41,027 nucleotides of DNA from Streptomyces carpinensis (lineage in GTDB: Bacteria > Actinomycetota > Actinomycetes > Streptomycetales > Streptomycetaceae), in the NCBI RefSeq assembly GCF_002154505.1, contig NZ_MUBM01000081.1, forward strand, positions 1 to 41,027. Reading direction: 5' to 3'. The position numbers were made by a program, and so were the translations under genes. Each line of letters starts with the position of its first letter. Position 1 is the first letter of the stretch. Shown one piece after another: positions 8,107 through 16,334 of the stretch. A model generated the notes under the pieces. That model was not told where the DNA came from, made no database searches, and saw only the letters and a list, made by a program, of their open reading frames with translations.

Positions 8107-9042
8107 ATGGCACTTGACGAAGCGACAGCGGCGCTCGTCGCGGACATGGCGGCGAGCGGTGCGCCGGCGCTGCACGAGTTGGAGCCGGCTGAGGCGCGCG
8201 GGCTCATGGCGGACATGAAGCAGATGTTCGGCGCCGGTCCCCAGATGCTCCGAGCGGAGCGGCGCGAGGTCTGCGCCGCGGGGCGGGAGATCCCGGTCCA
8301 CGTCCTGGTTCCGAACGAGAACCCACGAGCCGTCATCGTCTACCTGCACGGGGGCGGATGGGTCGTGGGCCGGATCGACGAGTTCGAGACACTGGGGCGG
8401 GAACTGGCCCGCGCCACCGGGTGTGCGGTCGTCCTCGTTGACTATCGGCTCGCGCCGGAGCACCCGTTCCCCGCAGCGCTCGAGGACGCCTGGGAGGCGA
8501 CGACCTGGGTCGCGGCGAACCTGGACGGCATCGCAGGGGCCGACGTGCCGCTCATCCTCGCGGGGGACAGCGCAGGCGGCAACCTGGCGGCCGTCGTCTG
8601 CCAGCGGGCCCGTCGCTCCGGGCCGGCGATCGCGATGCAAGTGCTGCTGTACCCGGTGACCGACTGCGACTTCGACACGCCGTCCTACACGTCCCCGGAA
8701 AATCAGCTGGAGCCGACGAGGGCTGACATGCAGTGGTTCTTCGACCACTACGCGCCTCCCGAGATCCGGCGGGACCCGGAGGTCTCTCCCCTGCGGGCGG
8801 AGGACCTGTCCGGTCTTCCGCCGACCGTCGTGGTCACGGCGGGCCACGACGTGCTGCGGGACGAAGGGACCGCCTACGCCCGCGCCCTCCAGGACGCTGG
8901 GGTGCCGGTGAGCCACCGCGAGTTCCTCGATCAGATGCACGGCTTCTTCACGATGGTGAACGTCCTGCCCGGCAGCGTCCAGGCAATGGACTTCGTCGCC
9001 GAGGAGATCGAGCGGCACGTGTTCACGCAGCTTCCCGGCTGA
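8107..9042 (+). CDS. Alpha/beta hydrolase of the hormone-sensitive-lipase group (probable lactone/ester hydrolase)
   Basis: A 311-residue esterase with all hallmarks of the HSL/acetyl-esterase group. It has the oxyanion motif HGGGW at 81-85, DYRLAPEHPFPAA, the nucleophile elbow GDSAGG with Ser155, acid Asp248 (GHDVLRDEG) and His278 (QMHGFF). It is the first gene of the second module A transcript, beginning 97 bases after the palindromic operator and followed by permease, SnoaL, Baeyer-Villiger monooxygenase and dehydrogenases. In alicyclic ketone pathways such hydrolases open the lactone made by the Baeyer-Villiger enzyme to an omega-hydroxyacid. That role is inferred from context, while the catalytic triad is seen directly. 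No signal peptide is visible, so it is cytoplasmic. Confidence 0.88.
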   Translation: MALDEATAALVADMAASGAPALHELEPAEARGLMADMKQMFGAGPQMLRAERREVCAAGREIPVHVLVPNENPRAVIVYLHGGGWVVGRIDEFETLGRELARATGCAVVLVDYRLAPEHPFPAALEDAWEATTWVAANLDGIAGADVPLILAGDSAGGNLAAVVCQRARRSGPAIAMQVLLYPVTDCDFDTPSYTSPENQLEPTRADMQWFFDHYAPPEIRRDPEVSPLRAEDLSGLPPTVVVTAGHDVLRDEGTAYARALQDAGVPVSHREFLDQMHGFFTMVNVLPGSVQAMDFVAEEIERHVFTQLPG

Positions 9043-9125
9043 GGTCGCTGCTCATTCTCGGACTGACGCGAAACATCCATGGCCACCTTCGGCCGAAAAA
9101 CAAGTGGATCTTGCAGCCACGAACG

Positions 9126-9155
9126 AGGTGGTGAGCCGGAACCGCCCGACCACCT
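9126..9155 (+). promoter_or_regulatory. Stem-loop abutting the permease ribosome-binding site
   Basis: AGGTGGT at 9126-9132 pairs with ACCACCT at 9149-9155, directly before the AAGGA ribosome site at 9156-9160 of the permease gene. It could modulate translation or be a remnant terminator. The 125-base gap 9043-9167 holds nothing else I can identify. Confidence 0.35.
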
Positions 9156-9167
9156 AAGGACTCAGTC

Positions 9168-10682
9168 ATGAAACACAGCAGCGCCACGGCGCTGGCGCCT
9201 CTTGCGGGCGGACTGGACGAGGAGCAGGACGAGCTCAAGGGCAACCTGGGCGTCGCGGCCATCGTCATGATCGTGGTCGCAGGAGCCGCGCCGCTGGGCG
9301 TCATCGCCTCCAGCATGCCCATCATGCTGCTGCTCACCGAGACCTACATCCTCCCGGTGTACTACGTCCTCGCAGGCGCGTTCTTCATCCTGTTCTCCGT
9401 CGGCTTCGTGGCCGTCAGCAAGTTCGTGCCACGAGCCGCAGCCTTCTACACCTACATCCAGGCCGGACTGGGCCGAGTCCCCGGAGTGGCGTCCGCGATC
9501 CTGACGGTCTGCTCGTACGTCGTGATGGTCGCTTCGATCCACGTGTACAGCGGCCTGCTGATCAGCAACCTCGTCCAGAGCTACACCGACCTGGACTCGC
9601 CGTGGTGGGCCTGGTCGCTGCTCCAGGTGGCGATCATCGGATCCATCGGCTTCCGGAACATCGACCTCGGGGTGAAGGTGCTCTTCATCCTGGTGGGGAT
9701 CGAGATCGCCTTCATCCTGATCATGAACGTCTTCACCCTGGTCCAAGGCGGAGCACAGGGGCTGAGCGCGCGTCCGTTCCATGCCACGCTGATCCATGGC
9801 GACACCCTCGGCATCGGCGTGATGTTCGCGGCGATTGGGTTCTTCGGATTCGAGGCCATCACTGTCTTCCGCGGGGAGTCCAAGGACCCGGAGCGCACCG
9901 TGCCGCGTGCGACCTACACGGCGCTCGTCGGTGTCGCGATCTTCTACATCTTCACGAGCTGGGTCGTCGTCATGGGCACCGGGCCGGACGGCGCCATCGC
10001 CGCCGCACTGGCTGACCCGGAGTTCGTGATCATCCATCAGGCGGCGACCTTCGTGGGGGCCGTGTTCGGCGACCTGCTGCAGGTCCTCATCATCACCAGC
10101 CTGTTCGCCTGTGCGCTCGCATTCCACAACGTCACCGCTCGCTGCCAGTTCAACCTCGGCAAGTCCGGCGTCGCCCCCAAGTGGCTTGGCAAGGCGCACC
10201 CTGTCCTCGGGTCGCCGTCGCGCTCTTCGCTCGTGGTGAGTGTGACCTGCCTCGCCCTCATCGCCATCCCGCTGTTCACGGGCGTCGACCCCTACCTGGA
10301 CTTCTACGTGTGGATGTCGGGCGCCGGCGCGCTCGGCATCATCGCCCTCATGGCGCTCACGTCGGTCTCGATCGTGATGTTCTTCGCCCGCACGAAGCTC
10401 GACACGCGGGTGTGGAACAGCCGTATCGCTCCCACCCTCACCGCACTCGCGCTGCTCGCGCTGCTCGTCCTCGTGGTCATCAACTTCCCCCTGCTGGTCT
10501 CCGGGAAGACCGCCGCGTTGGTGATCGGCTTCGCCATGCTGGGCCTCTTCGGGGCTGGGCTCGTCTACGGAATGGTGCTGAAGCTCAAGCGTCCGGAGGC
10601 GTACGCACACCTGGGGACGTTCGCCGCTGCGCACGACGCCGGCGACGAGCAGCAGACGGCGGGGAAGAAGGTCCTGCGATGA
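9168..10682 (+). CDS. APC-superfamily amino acid/amine permease
   Basis: A 504-residue integral membrane protein with about 12 hydrophobic helices. It opens with a short cytoplasmic segment and the APC-type first helix (LGVAAIVMIVVAGAAPLGVI). The conserved region around helix 6 (GIGVMFAAIGFFGFEAITVF) is followed by RGESKDPERTVPRAT, typical of APC amino acid/polyamine transporters. It should import an amine or amino acid by cation symport. Sharing a likely transcript with the hydrolase and Baeyer-Villiger genes, it is the best candidate importer for the amine substrate of module A. Its stop overlaps the next start (ATGA), so translation is coupled. Confidence 0.87.
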   Translation: MKHSSATALAPLAGGLDEEQDELKGNLGVAAIVMIVVAGAAPLGVIASSMPIMLLLTETYILPVYYVLAGAFFILFSVGFVAVSKFVPRAAAFYTYIQAGLGRVPGVASAILTVCSYVVMVASIHVYSGLLISNLVQSYTDLDSPWWAWSLLQVAIIGSIGFRNIDLGVKVLFILVGIEIAFILIMNVFTLVQGGAQGLSARPFHATLIHGDTLGIGVMFAAIGFFGFEAITVFRGESKDPERTVPRATYTALVGVAIFYIFTSWVVVMGTGPDGAIAAALADPEFVIIHQAATFVGAVFGDLLQVLIITSLFACALAFHNVTARCQFNLGKSGVAPKWLGKAHPVLGSPSRSSLVVSVTCLALIAIPLFTGVDPYLDFYVWMSGAGALGIIALMALTSVSIVMFFARTKLDTRVWNSRIAPTLTALALLALLVLVVINFPLLVSGKTAALVIGFAMLGLFGAGLVYGMVLKLKRPEAYAHLGTFAAAHDAGDEQQTAGKKVLR

Positions 10683-11095
10683 CCACGACGCAGGCTTCAG
10701 ACCTGGAGCAGATCAGGCGACTCAACCACGAGTACGCGTGGGCCATCGACAACTTCAGACTCGATGACCTGCTCACCTTCTTCACCCGCGACGGCGTGTT
10801 CGACATGCGCCCCCTCGGCGCCCCGGAGGCGGTTGCCGGAACTGACGCTCTCCGCAAGATGTTCGCGGGAATGATCGACGAGATGGACGGGTGCATCCAC
10901 CTGATGATGAATCATCTGGTCGACCTCGCTGGGGACCGTGCAACCGGGCGCGTCTACTGCCACTCCTTCTCCCTCATGCCTGACGGCACCAAACCCGAGG
11001 TCTTCGTCTGCTACGAGGACTCGTACGCGCGGACCAACGGGAAATGGCAGTTCACCAGTCGGACGGTCACGCCTCTCCTCACGACTGATCGCTGA
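10679..11095 (+). CDS. SnoaL-like/NTF2-fold small protein
   Basis: A 138-residue protein with the SnoaL-like pattern. An N-terminal helix (LEQIRRLNHEYAWAIDNFRL) is followed by the DDLLTFFTRDGVFDM strand, then HLMMNHLVDLAGDRATGRVY and a C-terminal YEDSYARTNGKWQFTSRTV sheet edge. The fold covers isomerases, hydratases, ring hydroxylase small subunits and proteins of unknown activity, so no reaction can be named. The ATG overlaps the permease stop by four bases and the Baeyer-Villiger gene follows within about 60 bases, so it belongs to this operon. A second SnoaL-like domain in the window is fused to an SDR at 27683, hinting that such domains act on alicyclic oxo-compounds here. Confidence 0.8.
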   Translation: MTTTQASDLEQIRRLNHEYAWAIDNFRLDDLLTFFTRDGVFDMRPLGAPEAVAGTDALRKMFAGMIDEMDGCIHLMMNHLVDLAGDRATGRVYCHSFSLMPDGTKPEVFVCYEDSYARTNGKWQFTSRTVTPLLTTDR

Positions 11096-11157
11096 GTCAG
11101 AACCTCGTCGTCACTGGATCACGCGGCGACGCCCACGGAATGGAGAAAGCGGAAGAA

Positions 11158-12765
11158 ATGACTGCACCACGACGAGCAGACGCCGTCATCGTCGGCGCCG
11201 GATTCGCCGGCCTGTACATGCTGAAGCGGCTCCGGGACCAGGGACTCACTGCCATCGTCCTCGAACGCGGGGACGGAGTCGGCGGCACGTGGTACTGGAA
11301 CAGGTATCCAGGGGCGAAGTGCGACGTCGAGAGCCCGTACTACTCCTACTCGTTCGACCCCGAGCTCGACCAGGAGTGGAACTGGACGACGCGCTACCCG
11401 GCCCAAGGCGAGATCCTGGCCTACCTCAACCACGTCGCCGACCGCTTCGAGCTGCGTCCCGACGTCCACCTGAACACGACGGTGAACTCCGCGACGTTCG
11501 ATGAGCAGGCCAACGAGTGGCAGATCACCTCCACAGGACCGGACGGCGTGCAGACGACGCACGCGCGTTTCTGCATCCTCGCCACCGGCAGCCTCTCCGA
11601 GTCGACGACCCCGAAGTTCGAGGGCATCGGCGACTTCGCCGGCCCGACCTACCACACGGGCAACTGGCCCCACGAGTACGTCGACTTCACCAACCTACGG
11701 ATCGGCGTGATCGGCACTGGTTCGTCGGGGATCCAGGTCATCCCCGAGATCGCGAAGCACGCCAAGGAGCTCCTGGTCTTCCAGCGCACGCCCAACTTCA
11801 GCGTTCCAGCGAACAACCATGAGCTGGACGACGAGTACCTCTCCGAGGTCAAGGCAAGATTCCCCGCGATCCGAGAGCGCATGCGACGCACCGCGTCGGG
11901 TCTGCCGACCGATGGTCGGGACGAACTGGCAGTCGGTGCTGACGCCGCGCACGTCAAGAAGATCTTCGACGAGCACTGGACGCTCGGCAGCTTCGCGATA
12001 CAGGACGCGTTCGCCGACCTCGCGACCTCCCAGGAGGCCAACGACAAGCTGGCCCACTACATCCACGACAAGATCGAAGAGATCGTCGCCGATCCAGAGG
12101 TTGCCGAGAGGCTGAAGCCGCGTGGTTACCCGGTGGGGAGCAAGCGGATGTGCGTCGACAGCAACTACTACGAGACCTTCAATCTGTCGCACGTCCACCT
12201 GGTCGACGTTCGTGAGACACCGATCAGCCGGATCACGAGGCACGGCGTCGCGACCACCCAGGGGGAGTACGAACTCGACGCGATCGTCTTTGCCACTGGC
12301 TTCGACGCGATGACCGGCGCGATCCTCAAGATCGACATCCGCGGCCGTGGCGGTGCCAGTCTCCGCGACCACTGGGAGGCGGGCCCGCGCACATACCTCG
12401 GAGTGTCCATCGCGGGATTCCCGAACCTGTTCTCGATCGCCGGGCCTGGTAGCCCCAGCGTTCTCACCAACGTGGTCATGTCGATCGAGCAGCACGTGGA
12501 GTGGATCGATGAGCACATCGCCTACCTCCGCAGCCGGGGCTTCGAGACTGCCGAGGCACTTCCTGAGTTCGAGGAGGAGTGGATCCAGCACGTGAACGAG
12601 GTGGCTGACCAGACCCTCCTGACCAAGGGCAGCTCGTGGTACCTCGGCGCCAATGTCCCGGGTAAGCCGCGCGTGTTCATGCCCTACGCCGGCGGGCTCG
12701 ACGCCTACCGCGAACGGTGCAACGACGTCGCCGAGGACAACTACCGGGGCTACCGACTGGCCTGA
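11158..12765 (+). CDS. Baeyer-Villiger monooxygenase (cyclohexanone monooxygenase-like)
   Basis: About 535 residues, the length of cyclohexanone monooxygenase. It has the FAD fold GAGFAG at 13-18, then GGTWYWNRYPGAKCD, the Baeyer-Villiger fingerprint FAGPTYHTGNWP at 160-171 (pattern FxGxxxHxxxWP), and the NADPH fold GVIGTGSSG at 183-191. The C-terminal ATGFDA and GSPSVLTN blocks are present. The enzyme should insert one oxygen next to a ketone carbonyl, turning a cyclic ketone into a lactone. This places it between the amine oxidase/RidA pair and the hydrolase. I prefer ATG 11158 because GGAG and GGAAG precede it; ATG 11140 would add six residues that look like ribosome-site sequence. The substrate ring size is unknown. 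Confidence 0.9.
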   Translation: MTAPRRADAVIVGAGFAGLYMLKRLRDQGLTAIVLERGDGVGGTWYWNRYPGAKCDVESPYYSYSFDPELDQEWNWTTRYPAQGEILAYLNHVADRFELRPDVHLNTTVNSATFDEQANEWQITSTGPDGVQTTHARFCILATGSLSESTTPKFEGIGDFAGPTYHTGNWPHEYVDFTNLRIGVIGTGSSGIQVIPEIAKHAKELLVFQRTPNFSVPANNHELDDEYLSEVKARFPAIRERMRRTASGLPTDGRDELAVGADAAHVKKIFDEHWTLGSFAIQDAFADLATSQEANDKLAHYIHDKIEEIVADPEVAERLKPRGYPVGSKRMCVDSNYYETFNLSHVHLVDVRETPISRITRHGVATTQGEYELDAIVFATGFDAMTGAILKIDIRGRGGASLRDHWEAGPRTYLGVSIAGFPNLFSIAGPGSPSVLTNVVMSIEQHVEWIDEHIAYLRSRGFETAEALPEFEEEWIQHVNEVADQTLLTKGSSWYLGANVPGKPRVFMPYAGGLDAYRERCNDVAEDNYRGYRLA

Positions 12766-12791
12766 GCCCAGTCGCTGTTGGGAGAGATGAG

Positions 12792-14255
12792 ATGACTGTG
12801 ACCAAGATCGGCTCGCCGCGACTCAGGAGCTTCGACCGCCTGTTCATCGGTGGCGAGTGGGTGAAACCCGCAACTGACAAGGTGATCGACGTGGTCTCGC
12901 CGAGCACCGAAGAGTGGCTGGCGAGCGTCCCTGAGGCATCCGTGCAAGACGTTGATGCGGCGGCTGCGGCCGCGCGGCGGGCTTTTGACGAGGGTCCTTG
13001 GCCCCGGATGCGACCGGCCGAGCGTGCGGAAGCGCTGCTGCGTGTCCGGGCCGAGATCGAGAAGCGGTACGACGCCATGGTCGCTGCGTTCTCGGCCGAG
13101 ATCGGCGCGCCGACGGCGATCAGCCACGAGTTCAACACCGAGGCGATGGATGCCTGGACCGAGGCGGCCAAGCTGCTGGAGACGTTCGAGTTCGAACAAG
13201 AGCGTCCCTTCGCCGGGGGGAGCGGCACGCTGGTGCACGAACCGGTTGGCGTGGTGGCCGCGGTCGTGCCGTGGAACGGCCCGGTCGACATCGCCTGCCT
13301 CAAGTCGGCGCCCGCGCTCGCGGCGGGTTGCACGGTCGTCATCAAGGCGGCTCCTGAGGGCCCGGTCGCGATGATGCTGCTTGCGGAGGCGCTCGAGGCC
13401 GCAGGCTTGCCCGAGGGCGTCGTCAGCCTGCTGCCGGCAGATCGCGAGGTGAGCGAGTACCTCGTCAGCCACCCGGCAGTGGACAAGGTCTCGTTCACGG
13501 GCAGCACGGCAACCGGCCGTCGCATCATGAGCATCTGCAGCGAACGCATCGCGCGGGTCTCGCTCGAGCTCGGTGGGAAGTCCGCGGGGATCATCGCCGA
13601 TGACATCGCGATGACGGAGGTCGTGGAAACGCTGGGCTTCGCGGGCGTGGTGAGTTCCGGTCAGGTGTGCGCGGCCATCACGCGGGTCATCGTTCCGCGG
13701 GAGCGCCAGCAGGAGCTGCTCGACGTGCTTGTGCCCTTCTACGAGAACCTCAAGGTCGGCGACCCGAGTGACCCGGAGACCGACCTGGGACCGCTCGTCG
13801 CCCGGCGGCAGCTCGACCGAGTGCTCGAATACATCGAGATCGGCAAGGCCGAAGGCGCTCGGCTCATCACCGGTGGGGGCCGCCCGGCGGGTTTCGACAA
13901 GGGGTGGTTCGTGGCGCCCACCATCTTCGCGGATGTTGCCAACGACATGCGTATCGCCCAGGAGGAGATCTTCGGTCCGGTGGTCTGCGTGATCCCGTAC
14001 GACACGCTCGAAGAGGCCATCGACATGGCGAACGACTCGCCGTACGGGCTGTCTGGCGCCGTCTACGCGAAGGACACGCAGCTCGCCGAACGCATCGCTC
14101 GGCGGATCCGCACCGGTCAGATGTCCATCAATGGCTGGTTCGCCTGCATGTTCCAGCCCTTCGGTGGCTTCAAGCAGTCAGGGATCGGTCGCGAGGGTGG
14201 GGTCGAAGGCCTGACCGCATACCTCGAACCCAAGTTCATCCAGCGAAGCGCATAG
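12792..14255 (+). CDS. Aldehyde dehydrogenase (NAD(P)+)
   Basis: A 487-residue member of the ALDH superfamily. Asn162 lies in VVPWNGPV, and the SFTGSTATGR cofactor loop, the general base Glu259 in LELGGK and the nucleophile Cys293 in GQVCAA are all present, as is the C-terminal MFQPFGGFKQSG oligomerisation region. All catalytic positions are intact. It starts 26 bases after the Baeyer-Villiger stop with GGAGAG ahead of the ATG, and ends about 20 bases before the alcohol dehydrogenase. In this setting it would oxidise the omega-oxoacid (for cyclohexylamine, 6-oxohexanoate) to the dicarboxylic acid. Family assignment is firm; the substrate is inferred from operon position. Confidence 0.92.
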   Translation: MTVTKIGSPRLRSFDRLFIGGEWVKPATDKVIDVVSPSTEEWLASVPEASVQDVDAAAAAARRAFDEGPWPRMRPAERAEALLRVRAEIEKRYDAMVAAFSAEIGAPTAISHEFNTEAMDAWTEAAKLLETFEFEQERPFAGGSGTLVHEPVGVVAAVVPWNGPVDIACLKSAPALAAGCTVVIKAAPEGPVAMMLLAEALEAAGLPEGVVSLLPADREVSEYLVSHPAVDKVSFTGSTATGRRIMSICSERIARVSLELGGKSAGIIADDIAMTEVVETLGFAGVVSSGQVCAAITRVIVPRERQQELLDVLVPFYENLKVGDPSDPETDLGPLVARRQLDRVLEYIEIGKAEGARLITGGGRPAGFDKGWFVAPTIFADVANDMRIAQEEIFGPVVCVIPYDTLEEAIDMANDSPYGLSGAVYAKDTQLAERIARRIRTGQMSINGWFACMFQPFGGFKQSGIGREGGVEGLTAYLEPKFIQRSA

Positions 14256-14275
14256 AGCCAGGAGCGAGAAGAGCA

Positions 14276-15373
14276 ATGAAGGCTGCAGTACTGGCACGAG
14301 TCGGCGGGCAGTTCGAGGTCCGCGACGTCAAGATCGACGCACCCGATGGCCGTGAAGTCCTCATCGCCGTCAAGGCGAGCGGACTGTGCCACTCCGACGA
14401 CCACATCCGCACGCACGACTTCGGTTTCCCGATGCCACTGGTGCTCGGGCACGAGCTCGCCGGCGTTGTTCAGGCCGTGGGACACGACGTCACCGGGCTC
14501 CGCCCTGGAGACCACGTCACCGCATGCCCGGTCCTGTACTGCGGTCGCTGCGTCGAGTGCCGCATGGGCGCACCAATCCGGTGTCGCAACAAGGGCTTCA
14601 CGGTGCGCGGCCCGGAGGCGGAGCCGCGGCTGCGTGCCGACGACGACGTGCCCATCGAACAGTTCGAGGGTCTCGGCGCTTTCGCGCAGCAGGTCCTCAT
14701 CCACGAGAACCAAGTCGTGAAGATCAACGAGGAGATCCCGTTCGACCGAGCCTGTCTGCTGGGGTGCGGGGTAGCGACCGGGGTGGGTAGCGTGCTGCAC
14801 GCGGCGAAGGTGCAACCAGGCGAGTCCGTGGCCGTGATCGGATGCGGTGGCGTCGGTCTGAACGGGGTCCAGGGGGCGAGGATCGCCGGCGCCCACAAGA
14901 TCATCGCCATCGACGTCCAGCCGGAGAAGCTCGAGCTCGCCACCAAGTTCGGCGCCACCGACGTCATCAACTCGCACGAAGAAGACGTCGTCGAACGAGT
15001 TCTCGAGATCACTGGTGGTCGTGGCGTCCAGCACGCCTTCGAGATGATCGGACTGCTTCCCACACTCGAGCTGGCCGTCAAGGTCCTGGGTCTCGGCGGA
15101 ACTGCATACGTCGTCGGGATGCAGCAGCCGGAATCTCGACTGTCACTCGATCTCTTCGCCGACATCCTGATGCAGCAGAAGGGAGTGAGGGGTGTGGACA
15201 TGGGGTCCACGAACCCACAGGTCGACATCCCGTTCTACGCCGACCTGTACGTGCAGGGCCGACTGAACCTGGACGACCTCGTCTCCCGACGGATCCAGCT
15301 CGACGAGATCAATGAAGGATACGAGGAACTGGCGGGCGGAAAGATCGCCCGCACGGTCATCACGTTCGACTGA
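14276..15373 (+). CDS. Zinc-dependent alcohol dehydrogenase (MDR family)
   Basis: A 365-residue zinc alcohol dehydrogenase. Catalytic zinc ligands are Cys38 (GLCHSDDH), His59-Glu60 (GHE) and the later Cys in LLGCGVATG. Structural zinc ligands are Cys89, Cys92, Cys95 and Cys103. The nucleotide fold is GCGGVGLNGVQGA. The length and GCGVATG block fit the class that includes NDMA-dependent and glutathione/mycothiol-type dehydrogenases. It is the last gene of the module A operon, 20 bases behind the aldehyde dehydrogenase, and a hairpin follows. The likely task is oxidation of the omega-hydroxyacid released by lactone hydrolysis. It is only distantly similar to the second alcohol dehydrogenase at 16335-17453. 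Confidence 0.9.
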   Translation: MKAAVLARVGGQFEVRDVKIDAPDGREVLIAVKASGLCHSDDHIRTHDFGFPMPLVLGHELAGVVQAVGHDVTGLRPGDHVTACPVLYCGRCVECRMGAPIRCRNKGFTVRGPEAEPRLRADDDVPIEQFEGLGAFAQQVLIHENQVVKINEEIPFDRACLLGCGVATGVGSVLHAAKVQPGESVAVIGCGGVGLNGVQGARIAGAHKIIAIDVQPEKLELATKFGATDVINSHEEDVVERVLEITGGRGVQHAFEMIGLLPTLELAVKVLGLGGTAYVVGMQQPESRLSLDLFADILMQQKGVRGVDMGSTNPQVDIPFYADLYVQGRLNLDDLVSRRIQLDEINEGYEELAGGKIARTVITFD

Positions 15374-15408
15374 GCGAGCGCGCTGCGACGCCCGCCACCT
15401 CCCAAGAC

Positions 15409-15436
15409 CGCGAACTGCATGCGCGGTCAGTTCGCG
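15409..15436 (+). terminator. Hairpin after the alcohol dehydrogenase gene
   Basis: CGCGAACTG pairs with CAGTTCGCG around a 10-base loop, 36 bases after the stop codon. It may terminate the module A transcript. It could instead be an end hairpin of the adjacent IS200/IS605 remnant. Confidence 0.45.
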
Positions 15437-15469
15437 CTTGCCCGACTCCGGCTCCGTGACGAGGAAGCG

Positions 15470-15988
15470 AACTTGACCATCGACCTGAACAAGTCCTCGA
15501 CACAGGAGCGGAGTACCGTGGACAGCGCGGAGGGCAGTTCGCGGGACCAGCGCACCCGCACGGGGCCGATCCCGGGCAGCCGTAGTCGCCCGTCACCGGT
15601 GATCTTCCACCGGGCGTTGGCGGTGAACCGGACGGACTGCCGGGTGTCGCGCTTGGACTTCAGCCGCGGCTCCTCGACCTTCGGCCCCTTGCGCTTCCCG
15701 GACAGCGAGTCCAAGAAGTTCCGGTAGGCGGCGCCCAGGTCCCGCAGGGACTGCTGGAGCACCACCGCGGAGACCTCGCCGAGCTAGACACGCTCCGGGC
15801 TCTTCTTCGCCTCCGTGATCAGCCGCCGGGACAGGTCCCTGCTCTTCGGCCACGGCTGCCCGGCCTCATGTGGGGCCTTCCGGATCACCAGAGCGCCGTT
15901 GTAGACGACCCCGGCGCCACCGAACGCCTTTGCCAGCGATCCGCTGACCTGCCGTCGGCTCGATACGGAAGCTGTACCTCAGCTGCAC
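15470..15988 (-). pseudogene. TnpB N-terminal fragment (IS605 OrfB), third copy
   Basis: Reading leftwards from GTG 15988, the start VQLRYSFRIEPTAGQR is typical of TnpB. It is followed, after frameshifts, by GGAGVVYNGALVIRKAPHEA, an in-frame stop near 15786, then EVSAVVLQQSLRDLGAAYRN and the SLSGKRKGP and SVRFTANARWKI blocks. Homology ends around 15480, before the RuvC nuclease motifs. The piece is thus the N-terminal third of a gene with a frameshift and a stop. It covers a different part of TnpB from the two flanking copies and diverges from the TnpA remnant to its right. Confidence 0.75.
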
Positions 15989-16149
15989 CGCGAGGATACG
16001 TGGCTTACGACTGGAATTCGCGAGATTTTCCGTCCACTCGACACCGCACGCTGACCCACAATCAGCAACCTACCCCAGGGACCAGGTAGGCTCGTGAGCA
16101 CGCCGTCAAGATCAACTTAAGCCAGCGGCATTGCGCCAAGAGGCTGTGA

Positions 16150-16262
16150 TCCGGCTCGTGCTTCGCCGGCCGGTGGGCGGCGCGCCGATTACCGTGCTGC
16201 GGCAGTACATCGAACAGCAGAACCGCTTCACCACCGGCCTAAGGCCTGCGCACTACGGATAA
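16150..16262 (+). pseudogene. IS200-type TnpA C-terminal fragment
   Basis: A plus-strand tail reads GGAPITVLRQYIEQQNR and ends with TAA at 16260-16262, matching the C-terminal end of IS200/IS605 TnpA (Y1) transposases. Just upstream, in another frame, SGSCFAG resembles the preceding SGSYFAGS segment, so a base has been lost. The expected N-terminal part with the HUH motif is not found. Arranged head-to-head with the TnpB fragment, it marks one decayed IS605-type element between modules A and B. Confidence 0.55.
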
Positions 16263-16278
16263 CTCCAGGTAGCAGCGA

Positions 16279-16322
16279 CGCCAAGGAGGGGCCCGGCCGA
16301 TCGGCCGGGCCCCTCCTTGGCG
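16279..16322 (-). terminator. Perfect 44-bp palindromic terminator
   Basis: Positions 16279-16300 and 16301-16322 are perfect reverse complements (core AGGGGCCCGGCCGATCGGCC, then GGGCCCCT), 12 bases beyond the stop codon of the minus-strand alcohol dehydrogenase. Being symmetric, it could stop transcription in both directions. It has no U-tract, as is usual for actinomycete terminators. Confidence 0.8.
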
Positions 16323-16334
16323 CGCTTTTCAGAC

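Noticed and set aside
9162..10634. A 490-codon minus-strand open frame opposite the APC permease
   Set aside because: Composition is His/Asp/Glu-rich, the mirror image of membrane codons, and has no family motif.
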